DNA of 64,000 nt, from assembly GCA_032209605.1 (NCBI GenBank), contig JASFXZ010000001.1, forward strand, positions 40,552,619-40,616,618, written 5' to 3'. Every line of letters begins with the position of its first letter. The first letter of the stretch is position 1. The notes under the pieces were generated by a model. It was given only the letters and a program-made list of their open reading frames with translations. It did no database searches and was not told where the DNA came from. Below, piece after piece: positions 46,561-59,372 of the stretch. The DNA comes from Mactromeris polynyma. Lineage: Eukaryota; Mollusca; Bivalvia; Venerida; Mactridae. Position numbers and translations under genes: made by a program.

Positions 46561-47823
46561 GCTCTTTTATTGTTCCATGATTCAGTGCAATATGGAGCTA
46601 ATACACATGACTAGTCTTCAATATTGTTTGAGACTAATCACCATACATGACGTGGTACTAGTATGTCATTAAAATGGCATTACATTTTTATTAATGATTT
46701 TTTACATATTTCAAAAGGACTGACATCCATTTTTATTCAATGAATTTGACATAATTTGAAAGAAATAAGACATTTAACTCAGAACTTTCTTCCGGAATAC
46801 ACTTTTGCTACACATATGCTACTGAACTTGAAAATCTCTAAAATGAAACACAAATGAAAAGCATTTTTGATGAACATGTATGCTTAATGACACCTAATAT
46901 CATTCCCTGTTCGTTAAAAAAAATCTCAATTTGCAAAAATGTCTACTTAAGGTCACTAATGACTGGAGAAAACCCCACCTATCTTCATTTAAACTTGGCT
47001 TTTTAGCACTTAAGATCATAATAACTTAAGTTAATAATCAGTTAAATAGATCTTCTTCAAGTAAAATATTACCTTTCTTGTATAATGAAAATTATGCAGC
47101 AATGTATCGCCAATGCTAGTATAAACACAGAACAAACTTTCTAATTTGTCAAAAGGGTTTTATTGATGTTTTCAAGCAGTGAATGAGAACTCAACAATGA
47201 CAATGCCATCATAGAAATAATTTCTATAACATGGTATATACAACATTCATGATATTCCCGTAACATTGTCTATCCTGGACATAGCTTATATAGCCACCTT
47301 TTTGATTAGGTGGTCTATAACTTAAGTTACCGTTTCTTAAAAACATCAGTTTGAGACAGTTCTCACTCAGTTGAGATATTTTATAAATATGTGGTCTTAT
47401 CAAATAATTATTGTCAATAAAAGAATTGAATTTGAATTAAAAAAAAGACATAATTATCAATTAACTGACAGTATAAATAAACAAAAAGATAGAAAGTTGC
47501 AAAATTACAAAAATTCAATACCGATATATTTTTGTTCAATGTCATGTATAAATGTATTTCTATAAAACCTTATAACAAGTAAAATTACATCAACAACACA
47601 TATGCTACTTGGTTTCATTATCAACTAAAAACAGATAAAAAAGTCCCATTTCAACTTCATGTTCAATATTTTCATTACAAAAACACACAAGAGGTTACGT
47701 ATATGTAATTACTTAACTGCCACAAATTATGGATTTTGAAGAAAGAAAACAATATATCACAATGTTGCCTATTGCTACACAATAAAATCACAATGATAAA
47801 AGTGTTAATATGTATACGTAGAT
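46561..47823 (-). other. Probable DMXL 3' UTR and downstream DNA
   Basis: No coding sequence is seen. On the minus strand, AATAAA (plus-strand TTTATT at 47159-47164) lies about 660 bp after the DMXL stop and is a plausible poly(A) signal. Confidence 0.35.
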
Positions 47824-50800
47824 TTAACTATTCCAATATCTGACAATGGAGTCTCTCTCAGGCAACGCTCGGAATTTCATAGATCCATCGACACCACAGG
47901 AGAACAGATGATGTTTTGGTCCTATGGCCACTTGTGTGACCCCAGTCGCCGATCCAACACTACGGAAGAACGTATTACTTCGTGTATGCTCACCCTGGAA
48001 TGCTACGATAAGTTGATGTACATCAAGACCCCATACCTGCAAGTTACAAACACCCATGAGATACACATACCACTAGTGCTCAACTCACTGATGAATCATG
48101 GGTAGTCCCGAGCTTGTGGACACATATTGAAATAAAACACGTACTTGTCAGATGTTAAAATAATTTTGTATATATGAGTAACATTGTCTTAAACCCTTTA
48201 TACAAAGTCTTACTCAATTCATGACTGCTTCCTATATATCAAATACAGCAAAACAACTTATCTGTACAGAATACAAACTGGTCAAGCCAGAGGACTTAAT
48301 GCATCTCCAAACCAAGATAAACAGTGAATCAAAGCTAGTTGAGGAAAATCAAAACAAAAACAAAATCTTTGTCGCGTCTGTCAAGAATACCTGATTTGTA
48401 GGTGATGGATTTGAGGCCAGTACATGTTAGTCACCCAGAAAGCAGTCAATGGGAGTTATTGATATTAGATGTAATAACTTTCACAACCAATGTAAAACAA
48501 ATGAGTTGAACCTTAAGTCACTTGCTGATACAAACAACAATAAAAGTATTGAATTAAGACAAAAAAATAATAATTAAAAAACATCTATAAAATCATACTT
48601 TGACATCACCATCAGATGACCCAGAAACAAAATACTCTTCCTCCGGATCCATCGCTAGGCAACGTATACTCGACTCGTGTGCTTGGAATGTATGTCTCAT
48701 CTGTCGCTGTCGTATATCAAATATACCTGATACTTGGTTAAAGACATAATATCACATGGTTCACACAGAACTTCTAGAAAAAACATTCAAGTACTTTTCA
48801 AGGACTTTTCCCCCAGTTTCAAGGACTAAAAATGTAGAATTTTTCGGTATAGAGAAAAGGGGATTCAGTGTATTTTCAAATTTATCCCCCCCGAGATGAC
48901 CATCACTGCAGCACGGATAAAATTACACAGCGTGAGAATTATTTAAGAGGGCATAAAACCTGTCGACTACCGAACCATACTGTATTACCATAATATCGCC
49001 TACTCGGCAGTAGCTCTGTCATTTTTCATCATTGTTGGTATGTTTGTTACATTTTGTCCTTTTTCTATTCCCAGAAGAATTCAAGGGCAATGTGCCAAAC
49101 TTTATTCTTTTTATATCAAAATTCAAGTAGTTTCCAAGGAGTTATTGGCTGTTACAAATTCAAGTAGAATGCAATGTGTTTTGTACTGACATTTTATGTA
49201 CTGTTCTATTGACCATGAAAAGGTATTGTACTTTCAAGACCTATCTATGTCAATATATTTATGATATCGCTTTCATTTTATTTTTGTATGGTTTTAAGGT
49301 ATGAAAACGTGCTGCTGTGTAAACTATATTAGTTGTTTGATTTACTTTTCCATCAATACACAATGTGACTTTATCTTCATTAGACACATGGACGAACACA
49401 AACACCTCAATACGCATATTTTGAAACTGAATGGACTGGGAAAAATAATAATAATGCGTTCACAGTTAACAAAATAGCACTACAAACCCATAAAATCATC
49501 AATATGGCCAATATAGTACACAATAATGTAGATGATGTCATCTTTTTTCAAGTAAACATTACAATAAGTGCATTGCAATTCCTCATTCAATTATTATGCA
49601 TATTTGAAAATTTAACCTAAAATTTCAATGATCCAAGCTTGACAACCCTATTTCAATGAAAACACAATTTGGTTGAAAAAATATTAGGAAACTCTGCTAC
49701 TATATACACACTGTCATCAATCAATCTTCGAGGAGTCAATAAATAACCCAATCAAATTTTAGAATGTATCACTTTTTGAATCTGTCTCCATGTTAAATTA
49801 TGTAACAAGGATGACGATTGGTCAATTGATACAAGGATACATATTTCCCCTTTTCTGCCCCCACTGATCAACAGTTGATGATGTGGTGCATAAACAAGGG
49901 CTGGAGAACCGTGTTCATGACAGGTGAATGCTGAAATATACACAGCAATATATTATATCATAAATGATAAGGCAGATGTATAAAAGTACTATTTTGTGAT
50001 ATATCAAAAGAGAAATAACAAATGATGTCACAATTGCCTTACGGTGACAGCCACTTCTATAGTGTTCATAAAAGACAATTGTACACTTTCAATGTTTATT
50101 ATAAATACAAGACTTACATAAAATACTAGAGTCGAGTTCATAAATAACTCATTTTCAGAAAATGATAAAAACTCACCAAAGCACATTTTATTATTTTCAG
50201 AAAACTTGTTTAATGAATTCCGTAATTTACGACCGCTCAAATTATATCATGCATAAATGTACTGATAGTTTTCTACTAACAAACTACATGTATGTAAATA
50301 TTTTGAGTATTTTTACAATTAAGATAGGAAGACATTGTTACCATGGACACAGGCACTCCTTGGAGGTAGAAGAGTATCCCAGAGACAGATGTTACGACTT
50401 TCAGATGACTGCCCGGCTGTGGCGATCAGACTGGACGATCCGACAAAAACAAAGTCACTAGTTGTTTTATTGTGACACTGAAAGTTCTGAAATGGTATAA
50501 AACATTTTACATCAAAGCAACACGAACACTGAGAGAAAATACAGAAAATTTAGCTTTTGTCGAAAATTTTCTTTCTTTTTTGAGATGGGGTTTTAAGTCA
50601 GATAAACAGCCAGAGTAACTATTCCAGCTCTTTGATTGGAGGAAGATCCCAATCCAGCTCTTTGATTGGAGGAAGATCCCATTCCAGCTCTTTGACTGGA
50701 GGAAGATCCCATTCCAGCTCTTTGATTGGAGGAAGACCCCGAAGCCTGGGTAGAACTATCGCCCTTCGATAAGTCACATAAACAGCCAGCGTGACTATTC

Positions 50801-53800
50801 CAGCTCTTTGATTGGAGGAAGATCCCATTCCAGCTCTTTGATTGGAGGAAGATCCCATTCCAGCTCTCTGATTGGAGGAAGACACCGAAGGCCTGGGTAG
50901 AACTACCGCTTTAATAAGCCCCAATAGCCATGTTTCAGAACTCTTAATATTTGAAATTTATGATATAATCATAATAATAGATGTACAAAGCAATTTCTCC
51001 AGAGAAGCCCTCTCTTCAGCAACATCATCCATTTTCCTGAAGAAACCCAAAGGGTGTTGCACCATATATGACAATACTAAAATCTAGTCTTTATAAAGTA
51101 CCCAAACCCTACGTTGGCCACTTAAATGCAGGGTGCTAGGCAGCTTTTGGGGACTGATTACCCATACCCACAATACATGGGGGAATTTTGCTTCTTTGAA
51201 ATGTAAAGTGGGGAGTTTTTGGCCTCACTTGCCTTTTTTTAAACTATTTATGACCAATACATACAGTATATTCTGACAAATGTCTGCTCACTACGTTTAA
51301 ATAATTATTGATCAATTCTATCATAACCTATATGAATTTTCATTCTTTTGTGGGAGAGGAATTTTTAATGGAAACAGGGGAAGAAAACATACCATTTAAG
51401 TAGGAGAATGGTACCCATAAACGTCTCCAAACATGGCTGAACAAGTGCCCTGAAATGTCTCCCTTAATTGGTAATCGGGAGATTTTCTCTTTGACTAGTA
51501 GACAGACAATGAATTCATATACATTTGAAGCAAAACATTTTTCTTAAATTCTGAGCATCAACTTAACTTAGCATATAAATAGCATGTGTGTAACAAAAAT
51601 AGATATAAACCACGTACCATTATAGGTTTGTTGAAATTGGAACCAGGACCAACTTGCCACAAACATACACTGCCCTCAGTATCACTGACACAACACTAAA
51701 ATATAACACACAGTTAGATTATATATGATACAAACTGCCAACCCCCGAGGGTGTGGATTCCATTATGCAAGGGTCATGACACCTCCTCATAAAACTCCAG
51801 TACAGTCTGTTTGCGATAACCTGAATGGTCATTGCACTATGGAAGATATTCTAACAATCGCATTTTCCTAGTTACCGCATCTTTACAAAAAATACCATTT
51901 CACTTTATGTTGTAATAACGCTTCATGAAAATAGCCATTAACAAATCCATGTTAAAGAAGAGGGCAATGATAGACCTGAATCTCTCACCTTGGCGCCTGA
52001 AATGTTTGGTATTATGGTTCTGTATCACAGGGTGCAAAAGTCCTTGAAGTAAAGATGCTCACAAAGATAGCAAAATTTACAATGTACATGTATATAGCCT
52101 CTAATATTTTGAACATATTTCATAACAAAAATTACTTAAATACCCGAATGTTTGTATAATAACATACAGTGGATAATTGCTGGCTGGTTGCGTCAAACAC
52201 CCTGGATGACTTGAACTGATTGTAAAGTCCCAATTAACTTCTCTATATAATCTATACATAATATTGTTCTACTACTTTTGGTTCGAACTGCCCAGTCTCG
52301 AACTCTCAACCCAATTACTCGTCCCCTTCAACACAAAATGCTCTATAATTATTTCACAAATAATTTCTTCAGTCCCAACAAGTTCAAGCCGACAAGAGTC
52401 CACTGCAATTTTAACCACTAAATCAATATAATAAAATTGGGGCGTTATAACTTCAACCCAGACATAACTTCAAAGTGCTTATTAAGCACGCATTAAATTT
52501 TATCATAATGTTTACAAACATATTCCAAACATACTTTATTTCCATGTGTATTGAAGAGCACCTTCGTAACTTTAGGGAAGGACCCAGGGGCTCTCAATAC
52601 AGCCAATGGTTGTGAGTGTCCCCATTCCCATAATCTAACAGATCCATCAGAATTACCAGTCAAATCTGTGGGATAAAAAAGGTTAAATACACATATAACA
52701 GTTTGCATTCTTAAATAAATTTTATCACATAATGGCACAACAGTAAAATTCTGTTACAAAAAATATCAGTACTATGAAAGTTTAACTACATCAAGCAACT
52801 TCTGTCTGTTCAGGCATGTGAATGCAAAATTTCAAAATCAGCCAAAAATTCGGCAAGGGATCCAGGGGCCGCTGAAGTTCCTGGCTTTTAAGCATCTAAG
52901 ATGGCTTAAATTGTCTCAAAAACAGCCCCTGCTTGCGTCAAATCCGTTGATTTCCTCGAAATATTCTCATGCCTGTAATGTAAACAGAATACAGTCACTT
53001 TAATGTGCAATTCTATTTTTCAATGTTGACATGAAAGAATCCAATTACATTGTCAAACTGAAGACAATGATCAGGTCTCATGTTGTACAACCTCGTCAGA
53101 GCAGCAACCTTTGGGAGACATACTTTGTGGCTAATGTTGATATGATGTAGCTCCAGACTTGTTCAATTGACAGAACATTCCTTCTACAGGAACAATAGAC
53201 GATACCCAAAATTCATACATACAAAATTTTAATTTAGATCCATTGAACTTTGGTCAGACGTTAAGTCCCGTCTTTGTTTTCATTGCAATTTAAGCACAAT
53301 GTTAACGATATATTTTTCCTACCACAGGATTAGATGGAAACCCTTCTATTCAGAGTATATCTATTGATACTGTTGTTGAAGAAAGATTGTTGCTAAGGAC
53401 AGGGTCGCTAAGAAGAGGTTGCACTGTGTAATTATATTATGACAAACATTTAGTGTATGAGTTTTCAATGTAAAAATAGATAAAAGCAACATACAATGTG
53501 GTAGAGCAGGATGGGAGCTGATTCTTCTCACACCTGCCACTGGTCGCCTTGATACCTGTACAAATGTTAAACTCAATATTATACTTGTTTTTTTTAAATA
53601 ATTTCTGGAAAAAAACTCAACCATATACTTCCTGACATTGTACGAAATCATACTATATGTATGGTTGTTATAAATTAAGTGTGAAGTTATCATAGAATTT
53701 TATTTTCTCATCACCTCTTCTATTGATGACATATAGCATCAGTCATGCACCTATCAATATTTTGCCCCAGGGGGAGCAGTGGGCTGACCCAGGTGAATTT

Positions 53801-56800
53801 CAAAACTCTATCCTTTTTGGAGGTCTTATTCACCACCCTAGAGCCAAAATTTTGTCTTAATCCCCACAGAGGGAGATGGATGTTCAATTCCCAACTTTCG
53901 GGATCAATTAAAAATCAAACCCAAGTCTACTTCCCAGAATCATTTGGTGTGTCAAATTCCCTTCTGTTGGGAATTGTCTTCCGTCTAAAGTCCTGTCTAT
54001 CCCCCCGTTAGGGCAAAACATTGATAATTGCATTGCATGCATATGAGGTGAAGAATAGACAAGAACTACCTGAGTCAGTTACTGAAAGACATTTACTCAA
54101 GACAGCTTAGGAATAATGTCCCATAATCTATTTATTCGTCTTCAGTACTAAGTAATGAATGTAGAATAACATGAAAAAAGAAACTACGAGTACAATGTGA
54201 CCGGCAAAACTGTGATAAATCAAATGCAGTAAATAATCAAAGACAATATTTACATGTAGCTGAACAAAAGTGTATGAGATGTGCTGAAGGCAAGTCGGAG
54301 AAATGTTGTCTTATCTGAAGCACTGGTATTTGTAAAGTAAAGGTGAATGAATGAAGAAAGTTAAAATATCCATGACCATGGTTCATACAGAACACTGAGA
54401 TAAAATTCATGTACTTTATAATGCCATTTCAAGGACTACTGTTTATCATGAATTCACTCAAAAAATAACAAAAATGCCCAAAGGTCATGACTTTCTCAAC
54501 AAACATGACTAACAATGATGGATAAGCCGACCTGTAATAGTTTTTTCAATTTCTTTTTTCTTTTTCTCCCATTCTTTTAATACCATTGATCTTACCATGT
54601 TTCAAAGTTATCAAAATAATATTTTTCAAGGAATTTCAAGCCGAACTTAAACTTTTTTTTTTAAATTCAAGTACTATCCCAGGTTGTTTTTTTAGATTTT
54701 AGCCCTTTTCAAGGAGTTTTCGAGACCAGCATCAAATTCAAGGACTTTTCAAGGCCCATTTGAACCCCGATGACTCTATGGTGATCTAGCAATAGAGCGC
54801 TGGACTCCAAACATCACAGGTTCGAATCCTGCCATAAGCAAAAACCATAGCATTACAATCCGAATAAACATATACATTGAACTAACAGACAATTGTGAAC
54901 CAACAAACAACAAAAATGTGAATCAACACAAATACAGGCAGATCTCCACCATTTACATAGATGCAGGTTGAGGGGAAAGCGAAACAAGTCTATCTGTTTC
55001 TTTATACATTGTATACACATATAACGTAATGCAGATGGACTAGTTTCACTTTCACCCAGCAAAGCACACAAACACCATAAATCATCAAGGATACATATCA
55101 AGGAGATTGACACAAAACTATAGCAACTCCTTCTGCAGCAAATCTGAATTACAATAGATTGCATCCAACAATATCACAATTGGTGCACAACAATAGCAAC
55201 TAATTTTCCCAGTAAACTGAATTACAATAGTTTGGTGCCAATCACGTGATACTCCCAGTAAACTGAATTACAATAGTTTGGTGCCAATCACGTGATAGCA
55301 CAATCAACTAACAAGGTTCTACCACACTACAACAGCAATACAATGTTTACCGTTTTCGATAAGCGTCTACTCCTATCCACGATTAAATATGAGTGCAAGG
55401 GATTTGAGACACCGTGAATATGAAACCCTTTACCCTGGATATTTGAAAGCGTTTTCCAAGCAGCGGGAAGATATACAGAAAAGCTTTAGAATTATACAAG
55501 CCAGTAAATCATAACATACAAATAATCTGTCATTATTGAACACTGATATATACATGTGATAAAGAGTGTGTATGTACAAAAGCCACTGACGATTAATAAA
55601 GCAAGTTCGACGATCAATCAAGCAAGTTTTGACAATCAATATAATTTTATGGTTGATAATAATTACCAGGGTTCATGGAAAGAGAGAGCAATTTTATGCA
55701 AGAAATCTTATCGTTCAGACTGAAAACTTGGATTATGAATGGCAACAGCCTAAAGAAATCAACCTATGGAGATATTTTTACCAAAGACTAGTTTCACAAT
55801 TATGCATCACATTCTTAGTCTGATTCATTATTTCACAATATGCTTTGATTATGTCTATGAACGATGTTACATAATCTAGACCAAACACTGACGTCAGTCA
55901 CTCAATAAAAGAAAAATTTCTTCCCATACACCTACCACGTTGGTTCCTCTCCCCGTTTGAGCCATAGCAATTTGACCGGGAGCCAGATGAATACTTGGAG
56001 TAGACGCTGCTGACGACTGATTGGTTAATGGTGTATTAGAGCCACTCCCACCGTGTTGAAACATGTCCACTGGTGTTTGTACAACAAGGAAATCCACGTT
56101 CTCCATTGGATTGGTCGGTGCGGGACTGCAATACAGGAAAACATTATAAAACAACACCAAAGCCAAGATAGCCGAAAAACACACACCTGGGTAGCAAGGT
56201 AACTAATCATGCTGTTGTGAGCAATATAGGGAGATCAGACAGAAATTGCTGGAAGACAATGATTTAGATGTTCAACTTAGCAATTTTAGAAACCACATTC
56301 AAGCCTGATTTTTCATTATGCAGGTATGACCCATATTTACATTTGTCTAAGATATCATGCAGAAAAATATTCTGACAATGTTGCATGCAGAATGGATAAA
56401 AACAATTGAATTTATGACAGGTAAACAAATTTTAACGCAAAATTGTAAACATCTAACCTAAATCGCCCGCCAGATTTCTAACAAATGGTTTCTGAACAAT
56501 TCTGAAGTGTTTGGTACATAATATTTCTCATCAAACTAGCATTATTTGATGTACAACATCATCAACTTAACCTGGCTGGTTACCTCAGTCGTATGTGACC
56601 ACCTCTGATACATGTGGAGAAGTTGTCAGCTGCTTGCTAACGATAAGTTAGTACTGCTTGTTATTGTATAGACCCATAAAACTCATTTAAATAAAAAAAC
56701 ATAGCTTACTTGTTGAAGGATTCAATGTCCATCTCATTTTCATCTTCAAGCCAAGTTGGTGGATTTAACAAATGGTGTATATCTAGCTCGATTAACTCTT

Positions 56801-56834
56801 TCTGTGTAGCCAATGTAAGACAACTGGCATTTGC
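47824..56834 (-). CDS. DMXL2: DmX-like / rabconnectin-3-alpha, C-terminal WD40 part (gene continues to the right)
   Basis: DmX-like proteins are very large WD40 scaffolds of endosomes and synaptic vesicles that regulate V-ATPase assembly and Notch signalling. Nine C-terminal exons, in transcript order: 56834-56710, 56125-55936, 53555-53495, 52665-52535, 51695-51618, 50486-50342, 49930-49841, 48726-48599, 48036-47824. Every GT-AG junction keeps frame, giving 386 residues and a TAA stop at 47826-47824. Diagnostic stretches are NPPTWLEDENEMDIESF, LTGNSDGSVRLWEW, FQCHNKTTSDFVFVGSSSLI, CLWDTLLPP, YAPHHQLLISGGRKG, GSSDGDVKVWGL and LFSCGVDGSMKFRALPERD, typical of the C-terminal propeller. The 5' part (normally over 2,000 more residues) lies to the right. 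DMXL1 and DMXL2 cannot be told apart here because invertebrates usually have one gene. Confidence 0.92.
48750..49170. repeat. 'Caaggacttt' dispersed repeat, copy 1
   Basis: CATGGTTCACACAGAAC, then 'cattcaagtacttttcaagg' and a later 'aaattcaagtagtttccaag', parallel 54370-54770. It lies in a DMXL intron. Confidence 0.5.
50025..50260 (+). repeat. Dispersed 250-bp repeat, copy 2
   Basis: This is the partner of 46310-46560, starting TCACAATTGCCTTACGGTGA. It lies in a DMXL intron, next to the exon at 50342-50486. Confidence 0.55.
50595..50890. repeat. Nested minisatellite: 30-bp units in a 176-bp higher-order repeat
   Basis: A 30-bp unit (CCAGCTCTTTGATTGGAGGA plus AGATCCCATT) occurs four times (50624-50743) and three times (50800-50889). 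Each block is preceded by the same 29-bp leader (50595 and 50771) and followed by 'gaagcctgggtagaactaYcg', so the block plus flanks was itself duplicated with a 176-bp offset. It lies in the intron between DMXL exons 51695-51618 and 50486-50342. Confidence 0.9.
51160..51480 (-). repeat. Pyrimidine-rich dispersed repeat, copy 3 (reverse)
   Basis: 'gggggaattttgcttc', 'gtggggagtttttggcc' and TAGGAGAATGGTACC are the reverse complement of the pattern at 29530-29900. Confidence 0.4.
52812..52974 (-). mobile_element. AGGCATGAGAAT fold-back family, copy D
   Basis: AGGCATGTGAATGCAAAATT at one end and ATTCTCATGCCT at the other, 163 bp. It lies in the DMXL intron between exons 53555-53495 and 52665-52535. 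Confidence 0.7.
53752..54026 (+). mobile_element. TIR element in a DMXL intron, copy 1
   Basis: TATCAATATTTTGCCCC at the left is answered by GGGCAAAACATTGATA at the right (one mismatch). The unit is 275 bp. A related unit in the opposite orientation ends with GGGGCAAAATATTGATA at 57753. Confidence 0.65.
54370..54770. repeat. 'Caaggacttt' dispersed repeat, copy 2
   Basis: CATGGTTCATACAGAAC and repeated 'tttcaagga' phrases match 48750-49170. Confidence 0.5.
54770..54840 (+). repeat. tRNA-like sequence with intact B box
   Basis: GGTTCGAATCC (within CAGGTTCGAATCCTG) forms a T-arm, and 'gatctagcaatagagcgctg' can be a diverged D-arm. The acceptor and anticodon stems pair poorly, so this is a tRNA-derived SINE head or pseudo-tRNA, not a functional tRNA. 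Confidence 0.45.
55213..55300. repeat. Short direct duplication
   Basis: CCCAGTAAACTGAATTACAA followed by 'tagtttggtgccaatcacgt' occurs twice, starting near 55209 and 55254 (45-bp offset), in a DMXL intron. Confidence 0.7.
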
Positions 56835-57589
56835 CTAGAAAGTAGACAAAGCACAATTTATTTCAACATATACATCACATGATATTGATATTATATGATC
56901 AATGGTTTATGGTTAAATGTACTGATAAACTTAAAGATCAAAATTTCAGTAATAAACTTTATATTCAGGTTTCTAGGGAACTAAGAGCAGTGCAAGTGGA
57001 AGCAGAAACTCATCTGCTGCTTACAGTATCATTGCCACATAATGCTTTCTCAGAAAACAAGTAAATGCAAAATTTAACTTTTTTTTTGGATACAGACGAC
57101 AATCAAGCTATGACAATTACTTTTCGGTTTCTTTCAAAACAGACAAGCTAAGAATGAAGTTATCATAATCATCTACAACTGTAAGTCAGTTTTACACAAA
57201 AAATTCATAATACATGTATATTTCAATGTTTTTATAGAATTATAGTAAAACAAACAATGATGTACGATTTACAATATGTATGGATTATGCTATAGCAGTT
57301 TTAAAACAACCATTCAAGGCAATAAATAAACTTGAAAACATCATTTAACCACATTCAAGAAAATTTACATCCCATCATCTTTTTGTTACATGCAGATACT
57401 GCTAGTTCTGCTTTCCCCCTCGACGAGCAATAATATAAATTTATGCACTTATCACTTTTTTGCTCCACGGAGGTCGGTTGGGATACACGTGACTTTTGAC
57501 AGACGACCATTCACGATAGGTGAGAATTTGACACGCTGAATTATTCTGGATCCAGGGACAAAGACTTACATCAGACTTTTAATATATCA

Positions 57590-57753
57590 CAGAAGTGGGG
57601 AATTAGATATCTCCCACAGTCACAGTACTGGGGGGATTTAGACAAAATGCTTGGCTTTAGGGAGGGAATTAAGACCCCAAAAAAGACAAATTGTCTAATT
57701 CCCATTGATCAGCCCACCGATTCCCCTGGGGCAAAATATTGATAAATGCATTA
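57590..57753 (-). mobile_element. TIR element in DMXL intron, copy 2 (reverse)
   Basis: 'gatcagcccaccgattcccc' followed by TGGGGCAAAATATTGATA is the reverse complement of the start of the 53752-54026 element. The other end is unclear. Confidence 0.5.
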
Positions 57754-58739
57754 CCAGCACATATAAAGGCAAATTGCCTAACTCAATAAAATACATATCA
57801 ATTGATTGAAGCCAAGCAGTCTATTTGCCTCTTTATTTATATATATACAGATAGACTAGTTTCGATCCTTTGATATAGGTCTAAGGACATTTGTCACAGG
57901 CTCATGTGGAATCAGCCACTTTCCAGCTTATGCAAAGTTAAATATTTTACCATACCATGTATATTCAGGGCTTAGATCATGAATATTGTAACATGTGTAT
58001 AAAATCAACAGCTACTAGAGCCTAGCAATGCATAAACATGTGTTATTTGAGATTTTTTTGACCAGTAAGCTTTATTTTTAGATTGGTCTATACCATTTTA
58101 AGAAACAGGTAATGATGTTGTGGCAAACCAGACCGGAATTTCCCACATTTTCATGGAAAAACCATCTTACTCCCCAAATGTAGGATAAGTCTTGTGCTGA
58201 TGATGTCGCATAATGGCGAATAATAACTTGAATGAATTAGTAAAATCATACATTACTTTAAAAGTCCTTAAACATAAGCTGTTTTATCTAACCTCATTAT
58301 TTACTTGTTAAAAACAAGCATGCAAGAAAAAGAATCTATCATCAGCTTAAAGGGTGGGCATGGACATATTCTGCTCTTGGGTAATTGTTAACTTTACAGT
58401 AAACCTCGAGCCAGATATTTCTATCCGTACAGGAAGCCAGTGAAATATTTTTATTATCTTCCAGCCAGTGTGCTAGCTGACAGGTCTACAGAGGAGTACT
58501 TAATGCAAACCAAGTGTCAATGGACAAACACTACATTAGCAAACACCCCTATAAAAGGAGATGGAACATATCATTCTGAAAAATAAAACTGATAGGTCAA
58601 TAAATGTGTCTATAAATTATTCAATAAACACATTCAAATTTCAGTTTGTGTTCAGTGTTGGGTTCAGCATTAAAATGGGAAACAATTCATAAAGCATTTT
58701 AGAAAAATATAAAATAACTAGATGTGTCTGAGGATAGAG

Positions 58740-58985
58740 ATGCATCCACTATGGGTCTTTCAAGCGTTCTTGATCGGCAACCAATTTTACGATAAATGGC
58801 TATAGCTTAAAAATTGGAGAATTGAAACCAAAATCAAACTTGACCTGTATTTTATTATTGTGAGCTTATGTGTCCAAAATGAATTGAATCCATCCATCCT
58901 TTCAAGAGTTACCTAACAGAAACCAATTTTTCGCACAGACGGACAGACAGGGGAAACACTTTATGCCCCTTTGCAATTCTTTAAA
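58740..58985 (+). repeat. Molluscan-type dispersed repeat with 'gacggacagacagg' tail
   Basis: 'caattttacgataaatggct', 'aaacttgacctgtatttta', 'gaatccatccatcctttcaa' and a closing 'cacagacggacagacagg' give a long decayed copy of a repeat type common in bivalves (family knowledge). Confidence 0.4.
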
Positions 58986-59314
58986 TGGTAGATGCATAAA
59001 ACTTAAATAAATGGGGAAAACACAGTAAAATAATAATAAAGTATGTCCACATACAAAGCAAGATATTCAGTTGCTATGATACTGTATTAAGCCAGTAAAT
59101 GGTGAAGCACTTCTAATTCAAACCTGTCTTTAAGGACAAACCCAGCAATTATTTGATAGAAATAAAACATTTAGATTGATCTGAAGCTTGTCTTTACTAA
59201 TTCCTCATTATTTAATTAAATCAACAAGATTAAAATGGAGAAAATATTTCAGGCAAGAATAAAAAAGCAAAAATGGTTAAAGTTCATATGAACAAGAGAT
59301 GTTTGTAAAACAGT

Positions 59315-59372
59315 ATGCCCCCCCCCTCCCCCTGTGACCTTGACCTTTGACCCTGTGACCCCAAAATCAATA
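59315..59372 (+). repeat. 'tgaccttgacctttgacc' repeat segment with DR1-like half-sites
   Basis: The run CCTGTGACCTTGACCTTTGA followed by CCCTGTGACCCCAAAATC contains several nuclear-receptor half-sites. TGACCTTTGACCC (59341-59353) reads GGGTCAAAGGTCA on the minus strand, a perfect DR1 arrangement. This is part of a dispersed repeat typical of molluscs, so binding is not implied. Confidence 0.5.

Noticed and set aside
50162..50461. A 99-codon plus-strand frame
   Set aside because: It overlaps the antisense of a conserved DMXL exon (FQCHNKTTSDF...), which explains the open frame.
54770..54840. A functional tRNA gene
   Set aside because: Only the T-arm/B box is good. The acceptor and anticodon stems do not pair well.
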